A model generated the notes under the pieces. That model searched no databases. It was not told where the DNA came from and was given only the letters and a program-made list of their open reading frames with translations. From contig JAUXPJ010000021.1 of NCBI GenBank assembly GCA_030683815.1, forward strand, positions 1 to 49,920: DNA of 49,920 bases. The letters are read 5' to 3'. Made by a program: the position numbers and the translations under genes. This document shows positions 1-9,288 of the stretch, in pieces (position 1 is the stretch's first letter; each line of letters begins with the position of its first letter). The stretch is from Flavobacteriaceae bacterium. GTDB lineage: Bacteria; Bacteroidota; Bacteroidia; Flavobacteriales; Flavobacteriaceae.

Positions 1-168
1 TTATAAAATTATCTAAAGATTATTCATTTGACTTTTTTTATTGGCTATTTTTCAATGAATTTTCTATCAATAATTTTGATAGACCAAAACCAAACTTAAT
101 AAATTTAAAGTTTTAAAAAATCTTTTTCAGCAAACCCTAAATTAAGTTTCCTAATTCCTGATTAAGTT

Positions 169-885
169 TTAGTCATCATGAAGGTTTGAATTCTCTTTAA
201 GTAAGTTCTTTATTTCATTTGCTATACTGGCATTTCCGTCATCATTTCTTGGGTTAATTTCAATAACACCATCTCCATCTCTATCAAGCGCTTTAGAAAA
301 ATCAATACTTGAAGCAGCTCCAAAAATAGCATCTAAATTAAATTCTATAATGGCAGTGATTTTATTTCCGGCAACTGTTATATTACTACTGTTATTGGCG
401 TAATCTACTTCAAATTCATCTTCAACATCATGCCAAAATACAAAAGGCAGACCATTTAAAGTTCCTCTTATCTCAATAGATTTTCCAAATAGCGCACTAT
501 TGGCATTGGTACTTTTCTTTAAATCAAACTCAATTTCACTATATACATTATCAGGTAACTCAACAGTTGTAATATCTATAGTTAAATTTCCATTTGACAA
601 GTCCAATTCAAATGGACCTTTTAATTCAAAATCACCATATAAATCTTCTTTTGAATCATCTTGATCCTCTATTTCAAATTCAATTTCACCAATATTGATT
701 TTAAAGCTTGATATCGTAAAAGCTGTAGCATTTTTAGAGTTAAACAATAATTTATTGGCAGTTGAATTATTAATTGATTTTGCTTTTAAAGAAACATTTC
801 CAGAAACTTCATCTTTACTGCAAGATGAAAAAACAGCCAATAAAACGGAAACGATAAGTACGGCGGTAATTTTTTTTAAATTCAT
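169..885 (-). CDS. Putative lipoprotein of unknown function
   Basis: A 238-residue exported protein. The N-terminus has a Lys-containing start, a hydrophobic stretch (residues 7-20) and a lipobox ending in Ser-Ser-Cys at Cys22, so signal peptidase II processing and membrane anchoring are likely. The mature part is acidic and beta-rich, with alternating hydrophobic residues and a repeated 'I-x-I/F-E-F' texture. It ends with a DRDGDG segment (about residues 202-207) that looks like a calcium-binding loop. The general look resembles DUF4382-type Bacteroidota lipoproteins, but I cannot assign a family with certainty. It stands alone, with no same-strand neighbour within 700 bp. Function unknown. 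Confidence 0.8.
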   Translation of the reverse strand: MNLKKITAVLIVSVLLAVFSSCSKDEVSGNVSLKAKSINNSTANKLLFNSKNATAFTISSFKINIGEIEFEIEDQDDSKEDLYGDFELKGPFELDLSNGNLTIDITTVELPDNVYSEIEFDLKKSTNANSALFGKSIEIRGTLNGLPFVFWHDVEDEFEVDYANNSSNITVAGNKITAIIEFNLDAIFGAASSIDFSKALDRDGDGVIEINPRNDDGNASIANEIKNLLKENSNLHDD

Positions 886-1192
886 AATTAAATAATTTAG
901 GGTTTTTTAAATCTATTTTAATAGTTTCGATATTTACTATAGTAACAGTTGAATTAAATAATACCCTACCTTAAATTTTTTTTTAAAGAAATATTTAAAT
1001 TTAAATAATCATTTTTCTAAATAATTTTTTTTTTGAATTGTAACTAATATGGTAAAAGAGTAATATCATATTATTACATTCTCAATTTAGAGCTCAATAA
1101 CTTGTTTTTTAAAGCTCATTTATGTAGTATTTTGAGCTGCATTTACAAAAGCTTTGGGCTGATAAATATAAAACAATATTAAAATATTAGAC

Positions 1193-1320
1193 AGTAAAAG
1201 TAGAGAAGTAATCGATTTTTTTAACAAAATCGATTACTTTCATCCAAAGAGATCCACGATGGATTGGAACTGAAAGTAGGATATGCAACGGTAAAAAGAA
1301 TATTGACGAAAAGAAAATAA
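1193..1320 (+). pseudogene. Decayed fragment like the C-terminal winged helix of Fic-family proteins
   Basis: No intact gene lies between 886 and 1646. Plus-strand reading gives EVIDFFNKIDYF in one frame (from about 1205), then SSKEIHDGLELKVGYATVKRI in the next frame after position about 1240, stopping at 1318-1320. From memory, the second stretch strongly resembles the C-terminal helix-turn-helix of Fic-family proteins (pattern SSKEIH-G---VSYATVKR-L). There is no start codon and the frame breaks once, so this is a remnant. The frameshift point and family assignment are inferences from motif recognition only. Confidence 0.45.
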
Positions 1321-1322
1321 CG

Positions 1323-1502
1323 GATAGTTTCAACTTATCCTTGGTAACAGATGTACTGAGTTCAGTAAAACTTTTTATAGAAGATGAGCTAAATCATTTG
1401 AATAATCTCCAACTAAAATATAAAGAAAACATATCAAAGCTGATGAGAATATGGCTTACCAAGGTTTTGAACATTAAAAATGTCCATTACGCTCCATTTT
1501 AA
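1323..1502 (+). other. Start-less open frame following the Fic-like remnant
   Basis: An open frame that can be read upstream to about 1211 but has no ATG until a Met 17 codons before the stop. It encodes a Lys/Leu-rich helical stretch (from DSFNLSLVTDVLSSVK onward) ending in NVHYAPF. It may be a second piece of decayed coding DNA. No family was recognised and there is no sign that it is expressed. Confidence 0.2.
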
Positions 1503-1596
1503 AAAAGATTTTTATAAGTCAATTTAAATTCGCGGTTAATACGTACTTTTAAAAAACAGCTATATTTAAACCTGAACAAACACCTCTTTCAACCTC

Positions 1597-1628
1597 AAAA
1601 AAACCACTTAGCGCGCTAAGCGGTTTTT
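1597..1628 (-). terminator. Rho-independent terminator of the YeiH-like gene
   Basis: An inverted repeat AAAACC-CTTAGC/GCTAAG-GGTTTT with a single A/C mismatch lies 19 bp past the stop codon of the minus-strand gene. On the minus strand the stem is followed by the T-rich arm GGTTTTTTTG. The symmetry means it could also stop plus-strand read-through. Confidence 0.75.
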
Positions 1629-1646
1629 CAGATTATTTATATTCAT

Positions 1647-2924
1647 TTATTGGCCAACCCATAAAAGTTGAAATAATACATAAGCAATTCCTAAAGTAAT
1701 AAAGATATTAAATAACTGAGCTGTTAAGAATGCAATTAAAGGTCTGCCGCGATCTAATTCAATAATATCTTTAAATCTAGTTTCTAAACCAATGCAAATA
1801 AAAGCTAGATTAAACCATAAAGATTGATAACTTTTGATGGTTTTGCCTGTAAATTCCGCAGTTTCCGCAGAAATTACAAATGAAAAAATTAATGAGACAA
1901 TGATAAATCCGAGGACAAATTTCGGAAATCGTTCCCAAATAATTTTTAAAGTAGGTTTTTCTTGATTTTTGTTTTTATCAACTTGCTTATAAGTCCAATA
2001 AACAGAAATTAAAAAAGCAGCAACACCTAATAATATATTTTGTGAAAACTTAATAATGGTACTAAATTTTAAGGCAACATCTCCTGCAATAGTTCCAGAT
2101 GCCACAACAGCCCCAGTTGTGTCAATCGTTCCGCCTAACCAAGCCCCGGTTACTTCATCGCTTAAACCTAACCATTTAGCCAATAAAGGCATAAAAATCA
2201 TCATCGGAATGGCGACAATTAATACAAGCGAAATGACGTAACTTAATTTTTTATGATCACCTTTTATAGCGCCGGCAGTTGCAATGGCTGCAGAAACCCC
2301 ACAAATACTTACGGCGCTGGCCATCATAATAGAAAGTTCTTCATCAATTTTCATTTTTTTGGCGATCCAATAAGCAAAATACCAAACAGACACAACTACA
2401 ATAACGGCTTGTAATAATCCATAAAAACCAGCTTTCATAATTTCAGAAAAAAGTACTGAAGCCCCTAACATCACTAAACCAATTTTTATATAAAATTCAC
2501 TTTGAATTCCTGATTTTAACCAATCTGGAACTTTAATGACATTGCGGATAAATAAACCGATAAGCAAAGAAAATAAGACGGTTTCCAATCCCAGGTTTTT
2601 CATGGATCCGCTGGAAGCAATAAATTGAGCGCCCATGGAGAGGATAAAAACAACAGGGAAAGCCCATAAAACTGATTTAATTGATTTTCCCATTAACCAT
2701 CCTCCAAACAAAGTAAATAGTAAAAAATAAAGAAAGGTTAACAATAAACGGATAGAATTTCCGGTGGTAAATATTTCTGTGCTTAAGACAGTCCAGCCGG
2801 TCCAGCCCTCTTTTGGGCCAAATTTAGGGAGTTCAGGAAAAAAAGTAGTGGCTACGATAGCAATAATTAGAACAGAACCTACAATAACTGAAGTCCAGTC
2901 TTCGGAAAGTTGTTTAAGTTTCAT
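1647..2924 (-). CDS. YeiH/YadS-family putative sulfate exporter
   Basis: A 425-residue polytopic inner-membrane protein with about ten hydrophobic segments. It belongs to the YeiH family (conserved hypothetical protein 698): the segments GLETVLFSLLIGLFIRN, MMASAVSICGVSAAIA and GGTIDTTGAVVASG are the family's hallmark loops. Members have been proposed to export sulfate or sulfite-derived anions, but the substrate is poorly established. This protein is longer than the usual 330-350 residues because of an N-terminal extension with two extra hydrophobic segments (residues about 12-95). It is a single-gene unit with its own terminator and a plausible upstream promoter. Confidence 0.85.
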   Translation of the reverse strand: MKLKQLSEDWTSVIVGSVLIIAIVATTFFPELPKFGPKEGWTGWTVLSTEIFTTGNSIRLLLTFLYFLLFTLFGGWLMGKSIKSVLWAFPVVFILSMGAQFIASSGSMKNLGLETVLFSLLIGLFIRNVIKVPDWLKSGIQSEFYIKIGLVMLGASVLFSEIMKAGFYGLLQAVIVVVSVWYFAYWIAKKMKIDEELSIMMASAVSICGVSAAIATAGAIKGDHKKLSYVISLVLIVAIPMMIFMPLLAKWLGLSDEVTGAWLGGTIDTTGAVVASGTIAGDVALKFSTIIKFSQNILLGVAAFLISVYWTYKQVDKNKNQEKPTLKIIWERFPKFVLGFIIVSLIFSFVISAETAEFTGKTIKSYQSLWFNLAFICIGLETRFKDIIELDRGRPLIAFLTAQLFNIFITLGIAYVLFQLLWVGQ

Positions 2925-3008
2925 AAGTTGATAATCTATTGTTTTTTTATATGTCTTATGGAATACGCCAATTTGAATAAAATTTATTTATTAAAGTTTA
3001 TTTTTTTA

Positions 3009-3038
3009 CAAATATGGCTATTTCATAAGTTGATACAA
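3009..3038 (-). promoter_or_regulatory. Candidate promoter of the YeiH-like gene
   Basis: On the minus strand a TTG (3036-3038) is followed after 19 bp by CATATTTG (3009-3016), one mismatch from the Bacteroidota -7 box TAnnTTTG. The leader would be about 80 nt. Predicted by motif only. Confidence 0.4.
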
Positions 3039-3175
3039 TGGTTAGTTAGCAAAATGCTTTGTTAAAGATACCGATTAAAAATATATATTTTGATATCCAA
3101 AGGATATAAAATTTAACAATATTTTAAGAAGTTTTTTATATAAACAATTTTATTTTAAATCCGAAAGTCAGTAAA

Positions 3176-3211
3176 CAAGAAACCGTCCCGATGAATCGGG
3201 ACGGTTTCTTG
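3176..3211 (-). terminator. Terminator at the end of the nuo operon
   Basis: A perfect 17-bp stem (CAAGAAACCGTCCCGAT and its complement) with a 2-base GA centre lies 19 bp past the last gene of the nuo operon. The minus-strand arm ends in TTTCTTG. The core GTCCCGAT...ATCGGGAC resembles the terminator at 33,816, as is common for flavobacterial terminators. Confidence 0.8.
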
Positions 3212-3229
3212 TTATATAAATGTATGTTT

Positions 3230-3553
3230 CTATTTGTATTCCCAATACTGAGGTTTGGTATCTTCATCAACCTGATTCCAATAGGCCGGAGTAACTTTGC
3301 GCCCGTCTAAAGTTTTTAATCTACGTTGATAAACCCAAACGGTTGGGTTAAAAACCATATCAGTAACGGCAACGGTATAAAGTTGAGGTTCTTCTTCCGA
3401 TTTTCTTTTATCTTCTGCAATTAGCACTTCAAAATTATTGTATTCAAGTAAAGCCGATAAAAAATCTGCACGCTCTTTAGTGGTTCCTTTTTCTACAAAA
3501 GTGACGCGTTGTCCGTCAATATCTCCAAATTGATGTGATCCTAAAAGTGCCAT
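3230..3553 (-). CDS. Conserved protein of unknown function, last gene of the nuo operon
   Basis: A 107-residue soluble protein with no signal peptide, membrane segment or cysteine motif. Visible features are a mixed alpha/beta start (VTFVEKGTTKERADFLSALL), a central TVAVTDMVFNPTVWVYQRRL stretch and an aromatic C-terminus rich in Trp and Tyr. It starts 3 bp after the nuoN stop and precedes the operon terminator, so it is almost certainly co-transcribed with complex I. I do not recognise a characterised family. A role in complex I assembly or as an accessory subunit is a guess based only on position. Confidence 0.8.
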   Translation of the reverse strand: MALLGSHQFGDIDGQRVTFVEKGTTKERADFLSALLEYNNFEVLIAEDKRKSEEEPQLYTVAVTDMVFNPTVWVYQRRLKTLDGRKVTPAYWNQVDEDTKPQYWEYK

Positions 3554-3556
3554 AAA

Positions 3557-4984
3557 CTATAATTTAAATATGCTGTTACTAATCTCAAAAATATATTCGT
3601 ATAATGGGCTGTATAATCCTAAAGATAAAATACCCAATACCGTAATAATTAAGCCTAATCTCATCATCGGTTTGCTGTTGAAGTGCGGAATTGAATTTTC
3701 ACTTTTGCGTAAAAACATCGCTCTAACTACCAATAAATAATAGTATAAGGCGATGGTAACGTTCACAACACCAATGAATACCAATAAATAATATCCTTGA
3801 GATGCCGCCGCCATAAATAAGAAAAACTTACCAAAGAAACCGGCTACCGGAGGAATTCCAGCTAAGGAAAATAATGCCAATAACATCACCAAACTCAATT
3901 TTGGATTGGTTCGATATAATCCATCATAATCATCAATATTTTCTTTACCGGTTGCATTTGAAATGGCTTGAACCACCCCGAAAGCGCCTAAGTTAGAAAA
4001 CACGTAAATCATTATAAAATAGATTATCGTTGTGGCGCCTAATTTATCTACTGATAGTAATCCTAATAAAATAAATCCAGCTTGCGCGATGGATGAAAAG
4101 GCCAAAAATCTTTTTAAATTTTGCTGACGGATGGCAAATAAGTTACCAATAAACATGGTTAATAAAGCGATGCCATACATCAAATTAATCCAAATACTTT
4201 CTAAAGGTCTAAATAATGTAAACAATAAAATCATCAAAACAAATGCAGCAGCTCCTTTTGAAATTACTGATAAATAAGAAGCAACACTGATAGGTGCTCC
4301 TTCATAAACATCAGCAGTCCAAAAATGGAAAGGTGCCAAAGATATTTTAAACGCCAATCCGGCAAAGAACATCAGGAATCCTAAGATGGTTAAGTTCGAA
4401 GCAGTAATGGTCATTGCATCAAAAAACAACGAACCCGAAGTAGCGTACATCATGGTAATACCAAACAGCGATGTACCGGATGCCAAAGCCGCTGATAAAA
4501 TCAACTTAACACCTGATTCACTCGATTTTTGTTTTAATGATTCATAAGCCGCTAAAGCGGTAATTGGCAAGGTAGAAAGTTCTAATCCGATGTAAAACAT
4601 CAAGAAATCACCAGCTGAAATCATAAAATACAATCCCAATAAAGAGGAGAAAATCAATATAAAAAATTCACTTGCTTTTTGTTGACCGGCTACTTTATCG
4701 CGCAGCCAATCACCCGATTGCAGCAATAAAATGAGTACACCGATATTTAAAACACTTTTAAAGAAATGTGTTAAAATCGTTGTTTTAAACATTCCGCCAA
4801 ACAGCGTTCCATCGGCTAAAGGAAGCAAACCAATTGCAGTGTGTATTGCAAAGAGAATAATTCCAAGAAAAACGAGATTTTTCTTATTTTTTTCGCTCAC
4901 AAATATCTCACCAACAATCATCAATAAGAGGATTGCAGTAAGGACAAATTCGTGTCGCATTAATAATAAACTACTAAAATCCAT
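3557..4984 (-). CDS. nuoN: NADH-quinone oxidoreductase subunit N (complex I antiporter-like)
   Basis: A 475-residue membrane subunit with about 14 transmembrane segments, one of the three Mrp-antiporter-like proton-pumping subunits of complex I. The proton-conducting antiporter domain is visible: the segment around LELSTLPITALAAYESLK holds the conserved TM5 Glu, and FKISLAPFHFWTADVYEGAP holds the TM7 Lys. Length matches E. coli NuoN (485). It lies 22 bp after nuoM and 3 bp before the terminal 107-residue gene, in the standard L-M-N order. Confidence 0.97.
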   Translation of the reverse strand: MDFSSLLLMRHEFVLTAILLLMIVGEIFVSEKNKKNLVFLGIILFAIHTAIGLLPLADGTLFGGMFKTTILTHFFKSVLNIGVLILLLQSGDWLRDKVAGQQKASEFFILIFSSLLGLYFMISAGDFLMFYIGLELSTLPITALAAYESLKQKSSESGVKLILSAALASGTSLFGITMMYATSGSLFFDAMTITASNLTILGFLMFFAGLAFKISLAPFHFWTADVYEGAPISVASYLSVISKGAAAFVLMILLFTLFRPLESIWINLMYGIALLTMFIGNLFAIRQQNLKRFLAFSSIAQAGFILLGLLSVDKLGATTIIYFIMIYVFSNLGAFGVVQAISNATGKENIDDYDGLYRTNPKLSLVMLLALFSLAGIPPVAGFFGKFFLFMAAASQGYYLLVFIGVVNVTIALYYYLLVVRAMFLRKSENSIPHFNSKPMMRLGLIITVLGILSLGLYSPLYEYIFEISNSIFKL

Positions 4985-5006
4985 TAGTTTCTATATTTCA
5001 ATGTTA

Positions 5007-6491
5007 TTAAAATCGTGCAATAAACGGCGTTAAACTGTCTAAAATCATATCGCTTAACCAAAGTGGCGCTATCCCCATTCCTGCAATGGGAATCAATAAT
5101 AAATAAACTCCGTAACGCTCATACCAAGTTGAGGCCGGTAAGTCGTTGAATTCTTCATTTTTGATGGGCCCCATCAACATAATTCCGACTACTCGTAAAA
5201 TATAAACAGCAGTTACAACGATGGCAGAAACTACTGCAACAGTGGCAACTCTTCTGAATAAATCTGCATTTTCAAAGGCGCCGACAAAAATATTCATCTC
5301 AGCTACAAATCCGCTAAATCCGGGTAAACCTAAATTGGCTAAACCGGCAATGATATAAATGGCAGAAATAAACGGCATTACTTTTAGTAAACCACCTAAT
5401 TTATGAATATCTCTGGTGTGCGTTCTTTCGTAAATCATCCCAATTAAGGCGAAGAAAAGAGCTGTCATAAATCCGTGAGAAAGCGATTGTAAAATAGCAC
5501 CGTTCCATGCGGTTTTATTCATCATCAACAAAGCAACCAACACCATTCCCAAGTGACTCACAGAAGAATAAGCGTTGATGTATTTTAAATCGTTTTGACG
5601 AATGGCTCCAAGCGCTCCATAAATCACTCCAAATGAAGATAAGATGATAAAGAACCACGACCAATCTATTGCGCCAAGAGGTAATAAATACATGGCTACT
5701 CTGAAAATTCCGTATCCCCCCAATTTCATTAAAACGCCGGCGTGTAACATAGAAACGGCTGTTGGCGCAGAAGCGTGACCATCTGGCGACCAAGTATGAA
5801 AAGGGAATAAAGCGCCCAAAACTGCAAATCCGAGGAAGGTTAACGGAAAGAATAATTTTTGTGCTTCAAACGGAATATTGACTTGTGCAATTTCTAAAAG
5901 ATTAAAAGTTAAGGGTCCACCATCAGCATTGGAATTGAAATAGATTCCTAAAATTCCTACCAATAAAACAGCAGATGCTCCCATTAACATCAAGGTTAAT
6001 TTCATCGCTGAATATTCTTTTGGCCCAGAACCCCAAATACCAATTAACAAATACATCGGAATTACCGCAATTTCATAAAAAATAAACATCGTAAATAAAT
6101 CGATGGAAATAAAAAATCCGAAAACTCCGGTTGCTAATACGATTAACGAGATGAAGAATTCTTTTGATAAATCAGTTACTTTCCATGAAATAAATACGCC
6201 TGCCAAAACAACAATGGAGGTCAGTAATAACAAGGCAACCGAAATTCCATCAACTCCAATAGCGTAGTGTATATTGAATGATTCAAACCAAACATAATCT
6301 TTGGTAAAAACCATCATATCTGTATTTACCGCTCTTTCTTTAAAATACGCAAAGAGTAAGTTGATAGACATTCCTAACTGAATGAGCATACCAACTAGTG
6401 AAACGATGCGAACCTGCTGCAAGTTTTTGGTAAAGGTTAAAAACAATATAGTGATAACAGGAACCGTAATAAATAATGATAAAATATCCAT
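5007..6491 (-). CDS. nuoM: NADH-quinone oxidoreductase subunit M (complex I antiporter-like)
   Basis: A 494-residue, 14-TM antiporter-like subunit. Family hallmarks are MFIFYEIAVIPMYLLIG (conserved Glu of TM5), LFPFHTWSPDGHASAPTAVS (TM7-loop proton channel) and YINAYSSVSHLGMVLVAL. NuoM carries one of the three proton routes in the membrane arm. It sits 13 bp after nuoL and 22 bp before nuoN. Nothing is missing or truncated compared with the family (about 500 residues). Confidence 0.97.
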   Translation of the reverse strand: MDILSLFITVPVITILFLTFTKNLQQVRIVSLVGMLIQLGMSINLLFAYFKERAVNTDMMVFTKDYVWFESFNIHYAIGVDGISVALLLLTSIVVLAGVFISWKVTDLSKEFFISLIVLATGVFGFFISIDLFTMFIFYEIAVIPMYLLIGIWGSGPKEYSAMKLTLMLMGASAVLLVGILGIYFNSNADGGPLTFNLLEIAQVNIPFEAQKLFFPLTFLGFAVLGALFPFHTWSPDGHASAPTAVSMLHAGVLMKLGGYGIFRVAMYLLPLGAIDWSWFFIILSSFGVIYGALGAIRQNDLKYINAYSSVSHLGMVLVALLMMNKTAWNGAILQSLSHGFMTALFFALIGMIYERTHTRDIHKLGGLLKVMPFISAIYIIAGLANLGLPGFSGFVAEMNIFVGAFENADLFRRVATVAVVSAIVVTAVYILRVVGIMLMGPIKNEEFNDLPASTWYERYGVYLLLIPIAGMGIAPLWLSDMILDSLTPFIARF

Positions 6492-6504
6492 AATTCTTAA
6501 TAAG

Positions 6505-8436
6505 TTAGTTCATGAAATAGATGAAAACCATTACCATAATTACAACTCCCGAAACAAAAGCAAAGGCATAATCTTGTACTTTACCCGACTGTGCTCCTTT
6601 AATTTTTTTAGAAATATCAACTGTTGAATTTCCGATTAAATTCATGGTGCCGTCAACTATTTTTTTATCAAACCAGGCAAATGGTTGCGCAATGCGTTTA
6701 AAGATAATTTCGCGGGTAACAAACAAGTAAATTTCATCAAAATAGAACTTGTTATAAGTCCATTTGTATAAGAATCCGAAAGCTGATGAAATTTTATCAG
6801 CAATATCGGTTTCTTTTTTGTACATAATCCAAGCGATGGCTATTCCTAACACACCGACACCAACAGACATAGCCGCGATATTCATATGAATATGAGTGGT
6901 GTAACCTGCTAAATCTGGACTCACAAACTGACTGAACGGCACAAAACCGGCTACAGCCGAAACGATTGCCAAAAACATCAAAGGCAATGTCATCGATAAT
7001 GGCGATTCATGCGGCGTGTGTTTGTATACTCTTTCTTTCCCCCAGAAAATACCGAAGTATAATCGGAACATATAAAAAGCAGTTAATCCGGCAACAGTCC
7101 ATTCAACCCAAAACAACAATCGATTGCTTTCATAAGCGGCAGCTAAAATTTCATCTTTACTGAAGAAACCCGCAAATGGCGGAACTCCGGCAATAGCTAA
7201 AGCGGCAATTAAGAAAGTGATATGGGTAATGGGTAAGTATTTTCTCAATCCGCCCATCTCTTGTAACACATTGCTGTGAACTGCGTGAATTACCGAGCCG
7301 GCACCTAAGAATAATAAGGCCTTAAACATGGCGTGGGTAAATAAGTGGAACATAGAAGCGGTAAATCCTAAACCTTCTACACCACCATAACCAGAAATAC
7401 CTAAGGCCATCATCATATAACCAATTTGTGACATGGTTGAGAATGCTAATATTCGTTTGATATCATGCTGTGTTAAGGCGATAAGCGCTGCAAATAAAGA
7501 GGAAAATCCTCCTACATAGGCAACAACTTGTAGGGCGATGCCATCTTCAACAAAATAAAACATCGGGAATAAACGGGCAACTAAATAAACTCCGGCAACT
7601 ACCATGGTTGCAGCGTGAATTAAAGCTGAAACAGGCGTTGGCCCTTCCATTGCATCCGGTAACCAGATGTGAAGCGGGAACATTGCTGATTTACCTGCTC
7701 CACCCGCAAAAATTAACACCAAAGCAGTAGTAATTACAGAGAATCCCATAAAGGTAATTCCCGAATATTGCATGATTGGCGAGCTTAAATCCTGTAAAGC
7801 AGCCGGGTTATTTAAGGCCATAAAATCAAAGGTACCGGTGTAATAACCAATCATCAAAACGCCCATTAGGAATCCGAAATCTGCAAATCGTGTGACGATA
7901 AATGCTTTTTTTGATGCAGCTACCGCCGATGGTTTGGTGTAATAGTATCCAATTAATAAGAAAGATGAAACCCCTACCAATTCCCAGAAAATATAAATCT
8001 GGAATAAATTAGTGGCCAACACCAACCCATACATTGAAAAAGAGAAGAGCGATAAATAAGCAAAGAATCGGGTAAAACCTTGGTCTCCGTGCATATAACC
8101 TCTACTGTATAAATGTACCATCAATGAAATAGTAGAAACTACTACCAACATCATCACAGAAATCGGATCGATTAAAACACCCATATCAATAGCGAGGGTA
8201 TCGGTAAAATTCATCCAAACTGTTTTTTCAACGAATGTCTGATAAACACCATCAACTTTTCCTACTTTGAAAAAGTATTGAAATGCGGTATAGAATGATA
8301 AAATAGTAGAAGCCAGTAAACCTCCAACTCCCACAATTCCGGCAACATTTTCTTTGATTTTTAAGGCATTGATACCCAATATCAAGAAAACAGCTAGCGG
8401 AATTAAGGGAATTAATATTGTATATGTAAAATCCAT
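6505..8436 (-). CDS. nuoL: NADH-quinone oxidoreductase subunit L (distal proton pump)
   Basis: A 643-residue subunit of the distal membrane arm with an antiporter core (about residues 90-420). It shows LFQIYIFWELVGVSSFLLIGY (TM5 Glu), MFPLHIWLPDAMEGPTPVSA (TM7 region) and the C-terminal lateral-helix region ending in hydrophobic residues 622-641. Size matches the family (about 610-650). It starts 11 bp after nuoK. A complete L subunit implies that all canonical proton channels are present despite the missing NADH module. Confidence 0.97.
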   Translation of the reverse strand: MDFTYTILIPLIPLAVFLILGINALKIKENVAGIVGVGGLLASTILSFYTAFQYFFKVGKVDGVYQTFVEKTVWMNFTDTLAIDMGVLIDPISVMMLVVVSTISLMVHLYSRGYMHGDQGFTRFFAYLSLFSFSMYGLVLATNLFQIYIFWELVGVSSFLLIGYYYTKPSAVAASKKAFIVTRFADFGFLMGVLMIGYYTGTFDFMALNNPAALQDLSSPIMQYSGITFMGFSVITTALVLIFAGGAGKSAMFPLHIWLPDAMEGPTPVSALIHAATMVVAGVYLVARLFPMFYFVEDGIALQVVAYVGGFSSLFAALIALTQHDIKRILAFSTMSQIGYMMMALGISGYGGVEGLGFTASMFHLFTHAMFKALLFLGAGSVIHAVHSNVLQEMGGLRKYLPITHITFLIAALAIAGVPPFAGFFSKDEILAAAYESNRLLFWVEWTVAGLTAFYMFRLYFGIFWGKERVYKHTPHESPLSMTLPLMFLAIVSAVAGFVPFSQFVSPDLAGYTTHIHMNIAAMSVGVGVLGIAIAWIMYKKETDIADKISSAFGFLYKWTYNKFYFDEIYLFVTREIIFKRIAQPFAWFDKKIVDGTMNLIGNSTVDISKKIKGAQSGKVQDYAFAFVSGVVIMVMVFIYFMN

Positions 8437-8447
8437 CTGCTTAAATA

Positions 8448-8765
8448 TTAATACTTCATGGTTTCAGTTGCTTTCACTTCTACGGATGTTGCCAATCGGT
8501 ATAAATTGATAATAATCGAAATAGCCAATGCCGTTTCTGCGGCTGCTACTGCAATGATAAATACCGAAAAATAAACACCTTGTAACATATCTGGATATAA
8601 ATATTTGTTGATTACTACAAAATTTACAGCCACTGCATTTAACATCAACTCCACTGAAAGTAAAATTGAAATTAAGTTTTTTCGCGTTACAAAACCGTAA
8701 ATTCCGATAAAGAATAATAAGGTTGTAACGGTTAATATTTCATATATAGATACTCCTGGAATCAT
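8448..8765 (-). CDS. nuoK: NADH-quinone oxidoreductase subunit K
   Basis: A 105-residue, 3-TM subunit. It carries the two buried glutamates of the family, in SVELMLNAVAVNF (TM2) and VAAAETALAISI (TM3), which form part of the central proton-translocation axis next to NuoJ. Size is typical (about 100). It begins 5 bp after nuoJ. The C-terminal tail past TM3 is short and polar. Confidence 0.97.
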   Translation of the reverse strand: MIPGVSIYEILTVTTLLFFIGIYGFVTRKNLISILLSVELMLNAVAVNFVVINKYLYPDMLQGVYFSVFIIAVAAAETALAISIIINLYRLATSVEVKATETMKY

Positions 8766-8770
8766 AGGGC

Positions 8771-9286
8771 TTAATCTTTTAAGGTTAAACGAGTTCCTTT
8801 TGCCACAATGATAGCTCCAATCATAGCCGCCAATAATAAAATACTGATGACTTCAAAAGGAAGAATATATCCGCCTTCGCCATAACTCAACATTCCTAAA
8901 CCAATTTCCCTTACTTCTGTAGGTTTTGTGCTGTTTTCGGCAACTACAAAAGGATGCGCCCAAATAACAGAAAGCGTTAATCCGGCTCCAATTAAACTGG
9001 CTAGGCCAACTAAAATTCTTCTGGCTAAAGTAGCCACTTCAATTTCAGCATCTATATGATGAATCAGCAATACTGAGAAGATAAACAGTACAATAATACC
9101 ACCTGCATAAACGGTGAGTTGTATGGCTGCCAGGTAATTGTAATCAATCAAGAAATAAAAACCCGCTATTCCGATGAGTACAAATAACAGGTACACAACG
9201 GCTCTTAGTATTTTACGACTGCTTACAGAAGCAATCGCAAAAAATACCATTATGAATGCTAAAATGTAAAAAATGATTTGTTCCAT
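8771..9286 (-). CDS. nuoJ: NADH-quinone oxidoreductase subunit J
   Basis: A 171-residue, 5-TM subunit. The conserved TM3 motif is visible as QLTVYAGGIIVLFIFSVLL, which contains the pi-bulge Tyr/Gly region implicated in coupling. The last TM segment (LLLAAMIGAIIVAKG) is typical of the family. It starts 2 bp after nuoI and ends 5 bp before nuoK, so the genes are closely coupled. Confidence 0.96.
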   Translation of the reverse strand: MEQIIFYILAFIMVFFAIASVSSRKILRAVVYLLFVLIGIAGFYFLIDYNYLAAIQLTVYAGGIIVLFIFSVLLIHHIDAEIEVATLARRILVGLASLIGAGLTLSVIWAHPFVVAENSTKPTEVREIGLGMLSYGEGGYILPFEVISILLLAAMIGAIIVAKGTRLTLKD

Positions 9287-9288
9287 AA

